64,000 nt of DNA, from positions 97,812,912-97,876,911 of the forward strand of contig CM043963.1 in NCBI GenBank assembly GCA_014529385.2. The letters are read 5' to 3'. The DNA is from Adiantum capillus-veneris (Eukaryota; Streptophyta; Polypodiopsida; Polypodiales; Pteridaceae). Shown here piece after piece: positions 11,920-25,900 of this stretch. The position numbers and the translations under genes were made by a program. Position 1 is the stretch's first letter. Each line of letters starts with the position of its first letter. The notes beneath the pieces are model-generated. The model was not told the origin of the DNA. It made no database searches and saw only the letters and a list, made by a program, of their open reading frames with translations.

Positions 11920-14900
11920 GCGCGATTGAATGTCTATCGCCAATGGACTTCCTTGCATCAACAATGTTGGGCATCTGCTGCACTTAACCCGCTACAAGAG
12001 AGGACACCCCAGGGAGGATACCCTTCAAGAAGTTTTTGTGCTATTGTGAGGACACCACATTTTGTATACATATCAATCAAACCACCACCAAGCATGAAAT
12101 TGTACTCCCAACAAACGTTGAATAGCGATCATATCGTGAATTCTAATATCTATGGCTACGTACGTGATTGCATCTGCTGACACGCATGTCTTCCAGATTC
12201 TTTTGTAGGCGTAGTTGATTGCATCTGGATAGAGACCCTTCCTACGATCTTGTGGCGCCGTTCTGCACAACAAGCTCCTCGGGCGCTTTTCGTGCGTTCT
12301 AAAGAGCACCATATGTGACGTACACATACTCTTAGGCAAAGCCAAGCACAACTTCTTTCCTGTATCGCTCATTGGCCTTGCTCTTGTTGTGCACATCCCA
12401 CAGTGAGTGCATTCAAGGAGTCCACACTGTAGATAGAAAGATGAAAATAGCCTAGAGCTTTCCGCACTTGCTCCTGCGATGCGTATCTCGCTACTAATGC
12501 ATTGAAAGAGGCGCCATTCCCATCATTTAATGCATTCGGCAGGCAACATTTCGGTCAAAATGGTCATGTAGAACATGCCCATGTCATATTGCATCTTTGA
12601 AATTAATGTCAAAGCTTCCACCTGCCCTTGCTTGACATAACCGGATACAAAAGCACTCCAAGAGGCTTCTGTTGGTGAGAAACCGTCACTTTTCTGAAGC
12701 GCAACACACGTGTCATACTTATCGACAAAGATTGTGCCAAGCGCGACATCTTATTTCAACAACCTTTGAACAACAATAAAAAGCAGATTTTTTGTGCCCG
12801 TATCAGCCTCTTGCATAGAGACACATGCCTTCAATGTGGACACGTAGGTGTTACCATATGGAGAGAGGCCCACATCGACATCTTGTGTACAGACATATGC
12901 CTTCAAGATGCACGCGTATGTGATTGCATCTGGAAAGAGGTCTTCACTTCAGATCCGCTGGAAACAGTCAAGAGCTTTTTGTCCGTGCTCCTGTTGCGTG
13001 TATCTTGCAATCAATGCACTCCAAGAGATGGCATCAGGGATATAAAACTCCTCAGGCACGTTTTGTGCTTTTTGAAGTGCATCACATTCAGCATACATAT
13101 CGACCAAGGCATTTCCAAGCACGAGATTTTTTTGCAACAGCCCTTAACTAACAACAGTAGAGCGAATTTTAAAGCCCATATCGGCATCTTGCATACAGCC
13201 ACATGCCTTCCAAATGCACGCGGTGTGTGATTGCATCTGGAGAGAGGCCCCCGCTTTGCATCCGCTGAAAAGAGCCAAGAGCTTTCTGTCCCTGCTCTTG
13301 TTGTGCGTATCCCGCAATCAATGTACTCAAAGAGACGCCATTCCGGACATGAGGCTCCTCAGGCACGTTTTGTGCTATCTGAAGTGCACCACATTTAGCA
13401 TACGTATCAACCAAGGCATTGCCAAGCACGACAATCACAGCCCTTGACTAACAATATGAGCATGAATTCAAGCCCATGTCAAATGCCCACAGCTTCCGGC
13501 GCGGCCCATGTCAGGCATATCCTACAGTCATAATGTTCCAAGAGACAACATCCCGCACCACATTTGGTGTACATATCGACCAAGGCATTGCCAAGCACGG
13601 CAATTTTTTGCAAAAGCCACTATTAAAGAGAATTTTGAAGCCCGTATCGACATCTTGCGTACAGCCACATGCCTTCAAGATGCATGCGTGTGTGACTGCA
13701 TATGGAGAGAGGCCCCCGCTTTGCATCCGCTGAAAACAGCCGAGAGCTTTCTGGACCTGCTCTTGTTGCGTGTATCCCGCAATCAATGCACTCCAAGAGA
13801 CGGCATTCGGGAGAGAGACCCTGCCCGCGATTGCATCTTTTGTCCTGCATGCGTAGGTGATTGCATCTGGAGAGACCCTGCCTGACATTGAGACAGGAAG
13901 CTCCTCAGGCACGTTTTGTGAGGCCCTCTCTTTGCATCCAACAGCCTCTGACTAACAATATAATTGTGAATTTTCGTGCCAATACAAGCTTGTGTAGAGC
14001 TAAATGCCTTCATGCATGCATACATGATTGCATCTGGAGAGAGGCCCTTACTTTGCATTTGCTAAAAACAAAATAGAGCTTGCTGGCCCTGCCCTTGTGG
14101 AGCAAATCATTCGATCAACGCATTCCAAGAGTCCACACTCAGGACATGAAGCTCCTCGAACACTTGCGTAGAGCCATATGCCTTGACTGAATTTGGAGAG
14201 ATATACTTGCTTTGCATACGCTGAAAACAACCTAGAGCTTTCTTGCCTTGCTCTTGTTGCGCACATCCCGCAATCAGTGCATTCCAAGGGGCGACATTCT
14301 GGACAGAAAACTGCTCTAGCACTTTTTGTGCTCTCTCAAGCACATCAGGTTTGGCATACATATCGACCAAAACAGTCCCAAGCATGGCATCTTCTTTCAA
14401 CAGCCATGTTCTTGTTGTGTACATCCCGTAATCAATGCATTTCAAGAGGCAACATTCCGTACATGCCTTCATGCATGCATACATGAGTGCATCTGGAGAG
14501 AGGCCCTCGCTTCGTATCTACTAAAAAGAAAATAGAGCTTGCTGGCCCTGCCCGTGTGGAGCAAATCATTCGATCAGCGCATTCCAAGAGTCCACACTCA
14601 AGACATGAAGCTCCTCGAACACTTGCGTAGAGCCACATGCCTGACTAAATTTGGAGAGATATACTTTCTTTGCATCCGCTAAAAACAACCTAGAGATTTC
14701 TTGCCTTGCTCTTGTTGCAGACATCCCGCAATCGGTGCATTCCAAGGGGCGACAGTCTGGACAGAAAACTGCTCTAGCACTTTTTGTGCTCTCTCAAGCA
14801 CACCACATTTGGCATACATTTGACCAAGACAGTCCCATGCATGGCATCTCCTTTCAACAGCCATGTTCTTGTTGGGCAGATCCCACGATCAATGCATTTC

Positions 14901-17270
14901 AGGAGGCAACATTTTGGACAGGAAGCTGCTCAAGCACTTTTTGTGCCCATAATAGCTTCTTCAGTAGAGCTACATGCCTTCATGCATGCGTACGTGATTG
15001 CATCTGGAGAGAGGCCCTCACTTTGCATCTGTTGGAAATAGAATAGAGCTTCTTGGCCCTGCCCTTGTGGAGCAAATCATCCAATTAGCGCATTGTAAGA
15101 TTCCACACTCAGGACATGAAGCTCCTCGAGCACTTGCGTAGAGCCACATGCCTTGATTGAATTTGGTGAGATACTTTCTTTGCATCTGCTAAAAACAAGA
15201 TAGAGATTTCTGCCCGTGCTCTTGTTGCGCACATCCCGCAATCAGTGCATTCCAAGAGGCGACATTCCGGACAAAAAGCTCCTTAAGCACTTTTTGTGCT
15301 CTCTCAAGCACACCACATTTGGCATACATATTCACCAAGACAGTCGCAAGCATGACTTTCCTTGCGTAGAGCCACATGCCTTCAAGATGCGAGCCTAGGT
15401 GATTTCATCTGGAGAGAGGCCAGATGCGAAGCATTCCAAGAGTCCACACTCCAAAAAGGAAGCTCCTTGAGCTCTTGCGTAGAGCCACAAGCCTTCAAGA
15501 TGTAAGCATAGCCTTCAAGATGCAAGTATAGAATGTTGAATTTGGAGAGATACACTTGCTTTGCATCCATTGAAAGCAGCCTAGAGCATGATACGCTTCC
15601 CCAAGAGCATCGGACTAGCTATGGGCTCATTAATTCTCTCACCCATGTCAATGGCATTGCAAAAGGTCACTGGCCTTCAAGGTGCAAGAATATGCATTCA
15701 GCAGCCTCTGACTAACAATATAATTGTGAATTTTTGTGCCCATACAAGCTTCTTGCGTAGAGCTACATGGCTTCATGCATGCATACATGATAGCATCTGG
15801 AGAGAGACCCTTGCTTCGCATCTGCTAAAAACAAAATAGAGCTTTTTGGCCATGTTCTTGTGGAGCAAATCATGCAATCAATTCATTCCAAGAGTCCACA
15901 CTCATGACATAAAGCTCCTCGAGCACTTGCGTAGAGCTACATGCCTTGAATGAATTTGGAGAGAGATACTTGCTCTGCATCCGCTAAAACCAACTTAGAG
16001 CTTTCTTTGCTCTTGTTGCGCACATCCCTCAATCAGTGCATTCCAAGGGGCGACATTCTGGACAGAAAACCGCTCTAGCACTTTTTGTGCTCTCTCAAGC
16101 ACACCACATTTGACATACATATCGACCAAGACAATCCCAAGCATGGCATCTTCTTTCAATAGCCATGTTTTTGTTGTGCACATCCTGTACTCAATGCATT
16201 TCAAGAGGCGACATTCTGGAAAGGAAGCTCCTCAAGCACTTTTGTGCCGATATCAGCTTCTTGCGTAGAGCTACATGCATGCGTACGTGATTGCATCTGG
16301 AGAGAGGCCCTCGCATCGCATCTGCTGAAAACAAAATAGAGCTTGCTGGCCCTGCCCTTGTGAAGCAAATCATGCAATCAGGGCATTCCAAGAGTCCACA
16401 CTCAGGACACGAAGCTCCTCGAGCACTTGCGTAGAGTCACATGCCTTGATTGAACTTGGAGAGATATACTTGCTCTGCATCTGCTAAAAACAACCTAGAG
16501 CTTTCTGCCCCTCCTCTCATTGCGCACATCCCGCAATCAGTGCATTCCAAGGGGCAACATTCCGGACGAAAGCTCCTCAAGCATTTTTTGTGCTTTCTCA
16601 AGCACACCACATTTGACATACATATCGACCAAGACAATCCCAAGCATGACATCTTCTTTCAACAACCTTGTTCTTGCTTTGCATATCCTGCAATCAATGC
16701 ATTTCAGGAGGAGACATTCCGTACAAGAAGCTCCTCAAGCACTTTTTATGCTTTCTCAAGTGCACCACATTTGGTATACATATCAACCAAGACAGTGCCA
16801 AGCACGACATCTTTTTTCCTCTGCAACAAATTTCGCGAACTACTTCCCTACCACCATCGATCTGCAACAATTGCATGCAAACAAAACTGCCATTTATGTT
16901 TCCAGCAATACCATCTTCTTGCTCTACAATTGTAGCAACAAATACATAAACAGAACCCGCCTCAGCGTCAGCATGCCTCATTGTGTCAGATGTACCAAAG
17001 GTGATTTGCATCTAGAGAGAGGCACTCGGTTCGCATCTGCTGAAAACTTCTGACGGCGTAGCTTTAGACAGCGTAGCTTTTTTTCAGCACAAACAAAACT
17101 GCCATTTATGTTTCCAGCAATACCATCTTCTTGCTCTACAATTGCAGCAACAAATACATAAACAGAACCTGCCTCAGCGTCAGCATGCCTCATTGTGTCA
17201 GATGTACCAAAGGTGATTTTCATCTAGACAGAGGCCCTCACTTCGCATCCGCTGAAAACTTCTGACGGCG
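11920..17270 (-). pseudogene. Decayed PPR (PLS-type) coding array
   Basis: On the minus strand many short frames carry pentatricopeptide-repeat text: ALVDMYAECDALQKAQNVPE, NALVDTYAKCGALQIAQ, LIAGYAQQEQGQKALGSFQR, GLSPDAITHAC-like blocks, and VDMYVKCGVLERAQKVLE. These are the alternating helices of plant organellar RNA-binding PPR proteins. Frames break every 60-130 codons with stops and shifts, and no start, targeting peptide or E/DYW end is clear, so it cannot make a full protein. The right half is a higher-order tandem array: the block 'CATTCCAAGAGTCCACACTC' or a close variant recurs at 14121, 14580, 15091, 15432, 15884 and 16384, spacings 459, 511, 341, 452 and 500. Each unit holds several PPR motifs, so whole PPR blocks were duplicated before or during decay. 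Confidence 0.8.
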
Positions 17271-17280
17271 TAGCTTTTTT
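16878..17280. repeat. Two-copy tandem duplication, period 212 bp
   Basis: Copy 1 starts at 16878 and copy 2 at 17090. Both begin CAAACAAAACTGCCATTTAT and run through GCCTCAGCGTCAGCATGCC to GACGGCGTAGCTTT with few differences. It sits at the upstream edge of the PPR relic. Confidence 0.9.
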
Positions 17281-17556
17281 TCAGCGCTGGGGGGTTTTGG
17301 CAGCGTAGTTTTTTTAAGAGCTTTTCAGCGTTGGAGCCACGTGGGCTAATGACAGGCCAGTGATTGAGAATTGCCCACTACGCTAACGATGTAAAAAAGC
17401 TAATGTTGGGGATTTTATGTGCTACAGAGAGTCAACATAGAAGGGAGAAATAGAAGGAGCGTGTATGTCACATATACACACACATAGTTTGGTAGCGAAT
17501 CGATAGAAAAGAAAAAGGTGTGTGTGCGCACACACACAGCTTTCTTTTTGGCATCA

Positions 17557-19559
<2,003 letters not shown>

Positions 19560-20911
19560 AGACGGATGTCTCATTCATGCCAATACTTCCGTTGTTGGCA
19601 TTGTGGTCACAAAGGACACATTAGGCGCCACTATTTCAGACGTATGAAGCAGCAACGTTAGCAATGTATGCGAGATGCAGAGACAAAATCAACACATGCT
19701 AGAGAGACGGCTTCATACACCAATGAAAGTGATGTCACGTTTACCTTTAGTATTCCTCTTGCTTACATGTTCTCGAGAGGTGACACTTCTCTCCCTTGGT
19801 TGCTAGATGAGGATGCAATTTTTCACGTTACACCATATCGTAAGTGGCTTAGCACTCGCTCTAGTGAAAGATTTGGTCTTGTACACTTGGCCAATGGTTT
19901 GGCAATTGGCATTGCAAGTGCAGAAGATGTTTGCTTGTCATTTCCCCTAGTGGTGCATCCTATATGCTACGAAATGTAAGTTATGTTTCTTAGCTGAGAC
20001 AGAGTTTGATCTCGGTGAGACAAGATTGTGGGTGTCAAATATTGCTCAGAGATTAGTCTTTCCAAATGCATTGCAGATCACTAGCGATTGCCAAGGGAGC
20101 CCAGAGTGGCTTGGTTTATCATATGCATGTATCCGAGGTATGAGATGACATAGTCTCGATTTTGTTATTATTGGCATGCTTTGAGCGAGAGACGAGACGT
20201 ATCTCCTTTACTAGTGAGCTCCGGTATACTCAGGAGACAGAGCATGTAGCTATGCAAGACATGTCAATAGACTATATAGAGATAGAGGTAGAGAGGAAGT
20301 GCTCTAGTGAGACACAACATGTGTTGTCAATGTCTGTTTCCTAGAGACAGAAGTAGAGATGACAGATATGGATTTTTTTGATATGCTTGTACTAGAGGAT
20401 GATGGGTTGATGCCAAGACACATAGTTCTACTTATGGATGAGAGGGATGTAGCCATCCTAATATCAACGATGACACATTTATACGTGATGAGTAGTCGTG
20501 ATGATACAATGTATGTAGATAGCACTAAGGAGGCTAGGATAGCCAACCTTGCACATATTTTGTCAGTGTTCAAGTATCTCATGTACAACCTACTAGGATC
20601 AAGGCGGACCGACCTAGCACAATTGCAGTAGCAATATTTGCAGCAGGGCTTGTCAATCGTACGATGACTAATACTAGCATGATGCATTTTGTAGCTATGC
20701 AAACTATACAAAGTTGTTTGCGAGATTTGCATGCAAGCTCTAGCGTGGATATGTACGCTTCCCTATCGTTAGAGCCGCTACGACTACATGTAGAACGAGT
20801 GAGCGAGCCAATGGACATAAGTTGAGAGAGCCTCTACCTATTTTCTTGTACATACTAGTAGTTTAGATAGTAGCACTCTCTTATTAACACATTCACATTT
20901 TAGTGGGAGAT
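19560..20911 (+). mobile_element. Ty1/copia remnant C1 (zinc knuckle and protease region)
   Basis: A zinc-knuckle-like sequence CWHCGHKGHIRRHY (last Cys replaced) is at 19592-19633, followed by the protease segment LPWLLDEDAIFHVTP at about 19794-19838. There the catalytic D-S-G is changed to D-E-D. Conserved downstream text (SSERFGLVHLANGLAI) supports the call. Beyond 20000 only scraps remain (SDCQGSPEWLG). A polypurine tract TTTTAGTGGGAGAT ends at 20911 before an LTR start. Confidence 0.65.
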
Positions 20912-21130
20912 TGTTGGGGTAAAGGTGATGTGCCTTTGCTTGGGGCAGAACATCCGGTGTCCAGCCACCCACCACTGACCACACTTACCCTTATTCATTA
21001 TACCTATACATAAATAAGGAGCACTCTCATTTTCTCTCTTGATAGGCATCCTCCACCTACACACTATGTATGCTCTCCTCTTCCCTTTTCTGCACCATGC
21101 ACGCATGCATCCATGCACTCATTAATAGAA
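20912..21130 (+). mobile_element. LTR following copia C1 (right end uncertain)
   Basis: It begins TGTTGGGGTAAAGGTGATG directly after the polypurine tract. A TATA-like stretch (TATACATAAATAAGG) lies at 21002-21019. The right limit is an estimate; copia RNase H of another remnant starts by 21310. Confidence 0.45.
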
Positions 21131-21309
21131 TTGATGTTGACTTGCAGCTCTATGGTTATATAGATGCCTGGGGTAGTCACTTATCAAAAGCTTCCTATAT
21201 CACGTCCGTTCAAGAGGTTATTAATAATACCTCAATATACATACTATATTTACACTACGTGCCTATTTAAAAAACCCCCACTCCCCTCTGTATGTATACA
21301 TTTTGATAC

Positions 21310-21796
21310 AAGTGACCGCCCCGGGTATAGATGCGGATTGGACGGGTAGCACATACGATCGTAGGTCTACATACGGAGTCATATTTTCACTTGGGAGTAC
21401 TGCCAGCACATGGAGCAGCAAGAAGAAAGCTATGGTTTCTATATCGAGTACACAGATAGAGTACATGGGTGCTGCAGTGATAACATGTGAAGTAGAATGG
21501 TTGGGATTGTTACTTCAGGACTTTGGAGTACAGGTACAAAGGCCAGTTGGTATCTACTCTCACAACCTCAGTAGCATACAAATTAGCTCGAAACCTAACA
21601 TTTCATGCAAGGATGAACATTGAGGTGCATTAGCATTTGATCAAAGAGAGAGTCTTGGCAAGCGACATCGACCTCAAGTATGTGACGATTGATGAGTAGG
21701 TTGTAGATATCTTCACGAAGACCCGTTGGAGTACAGAAGGTACTAGTTTCGAGTGATGCTTGGCATACAGGGGATGTCATTAAGCTTGAGGGGGAG
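21310..21796 (+). mobile_element. Ty1/copia remnant C2 (RNase H and polypurine tract)
   Basis: RNase H text DADWTGSTYDRRSTYGVIFS, WSSKKKAMVSISSTQIEYMG, EVEWLGLLLQDFGVQVQRP and a broken tail with DIFTKTRW are typical of the copia pol C-terminus. The polypurine tract AAGCTTGAGGGGGAG ends at 21796. RT and integrase are missing, so this is a 3' fragment. Confidence 0.8.
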
Positions 21797-22154
21797 TCTT
21801 GAGATGTCAAGCACAACATGTACTACTCTTGAATGAATATCACCAATAGCCATCATCATAGCATGCCTTGGTGTGATAATACAGTTGGACTACGTCAACT
21901 TGGTCTACCTACCAGAGTGATGGCACACTTATCTATCCAGCTCACTTACTAGCGGTTCACACTAAACTGTTGTACTTGTTTCTCCTTATGTTATATTTTT
22001 CCTTTTATGTTTTGTAGATCCCTTATCTTGATTTAGTGAATTAAGAAGAAATAGAAGGGTTTTTCTCTATCTTTGTGCGTGTGTGTATGTGTGCATGTGT
22101 GTGCGCATGCATGCTTGCAAGATCTCAAGCTCTCTCCTTCTCTATCTCTTAACA
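21797..22154 (+). mobile_element. 3' LTR of copia C2
   Basis: It starts at TCTTGAGATGTC (a TGTTGAGAT start with one change) right after the polypurine tract and ends TATCTCTTAACA. The two ends are near inverted repeats, as LTR ends are. The 358-bp length is normal for copia. Confidence 0.6.
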
Positions 22155-22683
22155 AAAGTAGCTTCACTGATTTTTATAAATAAGCATAACTCTATAGTCA
22201 CTATTTGTGGTAAGAAAGGTTAGTCACTAAGTTATTGAAATATGGAAATCATGAAAACATGTCAAGAATAAGTATGGCATATGTAGAATTGATGGACTAC
22301 TCGGTCGGTTACATGGAGCATTTATCTTTACAAAGATTGACCTTAAATCTTAGTAACGTCAAGTCCCGATCAAGGAGGAAGACGTAAAGAGGAAAAGAGT
22401 TAATACTCGATTTGGTCATTATGAGTTTATAGTTATGTTTCTTAGACTCATTAGTGTTCCATCAACCTTCAATTGACTCATGACAACTTTTTTACAGAGC
22501 ATCTCGATGATTTTGTTATCATCTTCTTCGATGATATTTTGATGTACTCTAAGAGTGAAGAAGATGTTAAAGTTTAAGCATCTCAAGTGAACTTCCCAAT
22601 GTGATCTCATTATTTAGTTTAGCTTTGAGGTATTTATTTTACTTATTTGTCAAAGTCTTGGGTAAGGCAATTTACTAGGCTTG

Positions 22684-22692
22684 CTATATAAG
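22684..22692 (+). promoter_or_regulatory. TATA box in the 5' LTR
   Basis: CTATATAAG, placed inside the LTR about 210 bases before the primer-binding site, fits a pol II core promoter. Confidence 0.6.
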
Positions 22693-22757
22693 CAACCCCT
22701 TGCCTCCATTGTATACACATTCAGTTATTCATTGTCAAGTTTGATTGGTTCAAGAGA

Positions 22758-22764
22758 CTCTCTG

Positions 22765-22846
<82 letters not shown>
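22758..22846. repeat. (TC)n microsatellite within the LTR
   Basis: About 40 uninterrupted TC units. It is part of the LTR: the same position is deleted in the 3' LTR. Confidence 0.95.
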
Positions 22847-22848
<2 letters not shown>

Positions 22849-22896
22849 GTGCTGATTCCCCTTGGTCTCTACACTTCCGCATCGTCGACTTTGACA

Positions 22897-22908
22897 TGGT
22901 ATCATAGC
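22897..22908 (+). other. Primer-binding site of the nested element
   Basis: TGGTATCATAGC directly abuts the LTR end; it is one base off the common plant TGGTATCAGAGC. Confidence 0.8.
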
Positions 22909-23014
22909 AAGGTCGTGCTTGAAGCCCTTTGCGTGGAGGAGCAGATTTGGAAGATGAGAAGATCAGGTTTGGTCGCCAGTGTCCTCTCCCCCCCACCCCC
23001 CCACCCCCCAATAT

Positions 23015-23289
23015 GAGTTTTAAAACGTTGCTATGACAGCGGTGCCGAAACTTCCCTCTTTCCTAGCGTTTTGAAAAGCCGTTGTCAGCAGCCTTCCCAT
23101 GTTTCTAGCGTTCCAAAACGCTACACAGCAGCGCCCTGCTCCCCCCCTTCCCTGCAGCTTTCTAAAATGCTAGGGCCTTACTGCCCATGCCCTGCCACCA
23201 GCGCCCTGCCTCCCCCTCCCTTGTGTGTTTTGAGACTCCCCGCGATACAGTGCCCTGCCCCCTCCTGTGCAGTGTTTTGAAACGCCATC

Positions 23290-23321
<32 letters not shown>

Positions 23322-23412
23322 AAGACTTCCCCTCATCTGCCAGCATTTTAAAACGTTGTTCCCTCCCCCCCTTCTCCCCGACCTCGTTTGCTCGAGAGGC
23401 TCTTTGAAACGC
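23015..23412. repeat. Dispersed palindromic motif array inside the nested element
   Basis: Eight variants of AGCGTTTTGAAACGCT recur at 23015, 23065, 23107, 23156, 23225, 23271, 23342 and 23397, separated by C-rich spacers. Each copy is close to self-complementary (for example AGCGTTCCAAAACGCT at 23107-23122). A 27-base poly-C run (23296-23322) lies among them. Confidence 0.75.
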
Positions 23413-24889
23413 CAGCAAGAGCCGTGGATTGCAAAGCTTTGGAGAGTGTGCTGTGGGTTTGCGATTGCCTACTAGGCAATGGTGGTGGCCGGCTTGAGAA
23501 GTGGCCATTCGAGGAGCAGCTTTGGCTTGGGAGCAGGAATCAAGAGAGGGTGTGAAAGATCGGCTTTGGGCATTGGCTTGGTGTCAATTTTGCAGCTCTA
23601 GGAGGCGAGGATTACAGTGAGTGCGGAGCGGCTTGGGAAATTTTGTGCATCTTGGATGGAATTCTTAGCCATTGTTATGCACAGTTTATTGTGGAGCTTT
23701 GGATTTGTTCGAGGCCTACCACCACAGGGCAAACGTCCAGAGCCGATATCGGCGATAGAGTTTTGGATTTCATATAGGGATAGCAGATTGTGCGGAGCCC
23801 ATTGCGTGTGGAGTTCCCTTTATGGTGGAGTTGAAGCGGCTTGGATCTTTTTTGGCTTGGTTTGTATGGCCATTTTTTGGAGTGCGAGAAGGTACCCGAT
23901 TACCAAATCTTGCAACTTCAATATATCCCTACCTTGCTCGAGGCATGACGACATCGACCAAAGACAACCAAAAGCTATGGATAATGGATCATCAACCATC
24001 TGTTACGGATCGTCAACCATCCATTTAACGGCCTATGCAACTTCACTGTTCTCAAGGAACCCAACACATTGTTTGGCTCAAGTTCGTAAAGTCAAAATCA
24101 AATGGAGGATTTTGCAAGAGAACAACGGCAAAGGTCGTCTGGACATGGATGGCAATACCAATACTTAGTTAGCTGCCTTGGTACCCACAAGGTACGATCA
24201 CAGTTGTCATGAATGTGACATGACGCTTTGTTTGGCTCGAGAGTTTGAAGCCAAAGGCGAAAGTAGGAACTCACAATATAGACAAGGATAAAGGCAAGCT
24301 GTACATAGATTACCGTAATAAAGATTTGACAGAGGAGAACGGCATGGCACATGTGGCCACAGTGGCCTCGACGTTAGATTTCTAGTCAAATGACAGGTGT
24401 CACCACTAGCTTCAGCCAGAGAGAGGCTTGTGAGTGGCAGAGAGGGGCAATCCATGCTCCCTATAATTAATTTGGACCCTTGTGTTGGAGTTCAAGTTAT
24501 TGGTGTTTGGACCCGTAGGTCGGAGTTCGATGTACATGTCTCGTGGCAGGGAACCAATCAGACGTCTAAAACACTATAGATGGGCTAGCCAATCATTGTT
24601 GTTGGTCAGATCATGGACAGGATGTGTTCCAACAGTTCATTATCTTGGAGTTTTCTATTTTGGACGTGATATGTTCAGGAATGGGGATTATTGGACGTAG
24701 TATGGTCTACAGTTTGAAGTTTCTACAAAGGCAACCAATGCTCAAGATGACATTACTTTCAAGTACAAAGTTGAGGAGAGCAACACCGAAGTGTATTCAG
24801 TAGTTCAAGTCCTTCTATTGGGGTGTCCATGGTAGCTTCTTCATCGAATTGGTCTCACTATTGATGTCCACTTTGAGGTGCAAAGAGGG

Positions 24890-25010
24890 TGTTAAAGTTT
24901 AGGCATCTCAAATGAACTACCCAATTTGATCCCATTATTAGTTTGGCTTTTAGGTATTTATTTTACTTATTTGTCAAAGTCTCTACGCTTCGGCATGGTC
25001 GACTTTGACA
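24890..25010 (+). mobile_element. 3' LTR of the nested element, internally deleted
   Basis: It begins TGTTAAAGTTTAGGCATC and ends ATGGTCGACTTTGACA like the 5' LTR, but is 121 instead of 332 bases. The missing piece holds the TATA box and (TC)n, and the ends of the deletion share a short GTCT. A purine-rich stretch (GAGGTGCAAAGAGGG) precedes it as polypurine tract. Confidence 0.85.
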
Positions 25011-25900
25011 GAAGAAGAATGAAAAACACATGCGTAAATGCACCTTTCTCACGGAATCTTTGGGCTGTGTTGTCCAAAGAATTCTATCTCTACATGCCCA
25101 AGTAAGATTGGAGTGATTGTGACTTGGCTTAGTCCTAAATGTATTAGAAAAGTACAAAGGTTTCTTGGCTTGAGAGGACCGGGATGGTATCGTGCTTTTA
25201 TGTTAAGATAACATCACCCTTAACTAGTACTCTCAAAAAGACCAGGGTGTTTAATCAAACCAATTGTGCCATGCTTGCTTTGAGAACCTCAAAAAGTTTT
25301 AGTAAATGCTTCTATATGGCGGCTTCCAAACTTCACGAAGACATTTATTGCTCTCATAGATGCAAGTGGACAAGCAATCCCAAGTGTTTTGACTCATGAA
25401 CTAAGGATAATGGTTTATTAGTCTTATAAGTTACGTACTCATGAGTTGAATTACCCTACATATGCCTTGAAATTATTAGCAATCGTTCATGATCTTAAAT
25501 TTCGATGAAACTATTTGCTTGGAAGAAGATTTGAGTTGCATACATAACACAAAAGTCTCAGTGGATCTATATTCCACCTGACTTAAATATGCAACAACAA
25601 TCATGAACGGAATTGGTTTTGACATTGAGAAAAAAAGTAAGATAGGAAAATTTGGTAGCAAATGCCTTGAGTGAAAAGAGTATGATAGCAACAATAGCAA
25701 CCTCTACTGTTTTTTTGATTGACCTTGTATGTGAGAGCATGCTGCAAGATGATCATTTTAAGAATAAATGAAACAAGGTGAAAGCTCATATAGGCATTTT
25801 AAAACCAAAACTTGAGTATAGACATTCAAAGATTTGTATGCCTTTCACCTTATCCTCTATGTCATATTTTAAAATGCCCAAAATTTGTGGTTTCTCAAGA

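Larger units (their letters stand above)
22565..22896 (+). mobile_element. 5' LTR of the nested element
   Basis: Starts TGTTAAAGTTTAAGCATC and ends TCGTCGACTTTGACA. It includes a TATA box and a long (TC)n run that would lie in the transcribed leader. Confidence 0.85.
22565..25010 (+). mobile_element. Non-autonomous LTR retrotransposon nested in gypsy D
   Basis: It is a 2446-bp element flanked by the 5-bp target duplication GAAGA (22560-22564 and 25011-25015). It has a 5' LTR (22565-22896), a primer-binding site (22897-22908), an internal region without RT, integrase or protease, and a shortened 3' LTR (24890-25010). The longest internal frame (23617-24168) matches nothing I know. It must have been mobilised by proteins from another element. 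The insertion interrupts the gypsy RT just after the catalytic motif. Confidence 0.85.
22230..25900 (+). mobile_element. Ty3/gypsy pol remnant D, split by a nested LTR element
   Basis: The left part (22281-22564) is decayed reverse transcriptase: FTKIDLKS-like, NTRFGHYEFIVM, then DDFVIIFFDDILMYSKSEED, which includes the catalytic FFDD. The right part resumes at 25011 with EEHEKHMRKC, then KIGVIVTW, IRKVQRFLGL and WYRAFM, followed by RNase H text (LRTHELNYPTYALKLLAIVH, LLGRRFELHT) to about 25560 and scraps to 25900. The two parts meet codon to codon once the nested element at 22565-25010 and one copy of GAAGA are removed. Frequent stops make it non-functional. Confidence 0.8.

Noticed and set aside
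20304-20818. Minus-strand frames of 79-142 codons
   Set aside because: They lie opposite copia remnants and show no domain; treated as shadows.
22681-23016. Ser-Leu repeat frame
   Set aside because: Translation of (TC)n inside an LTR.
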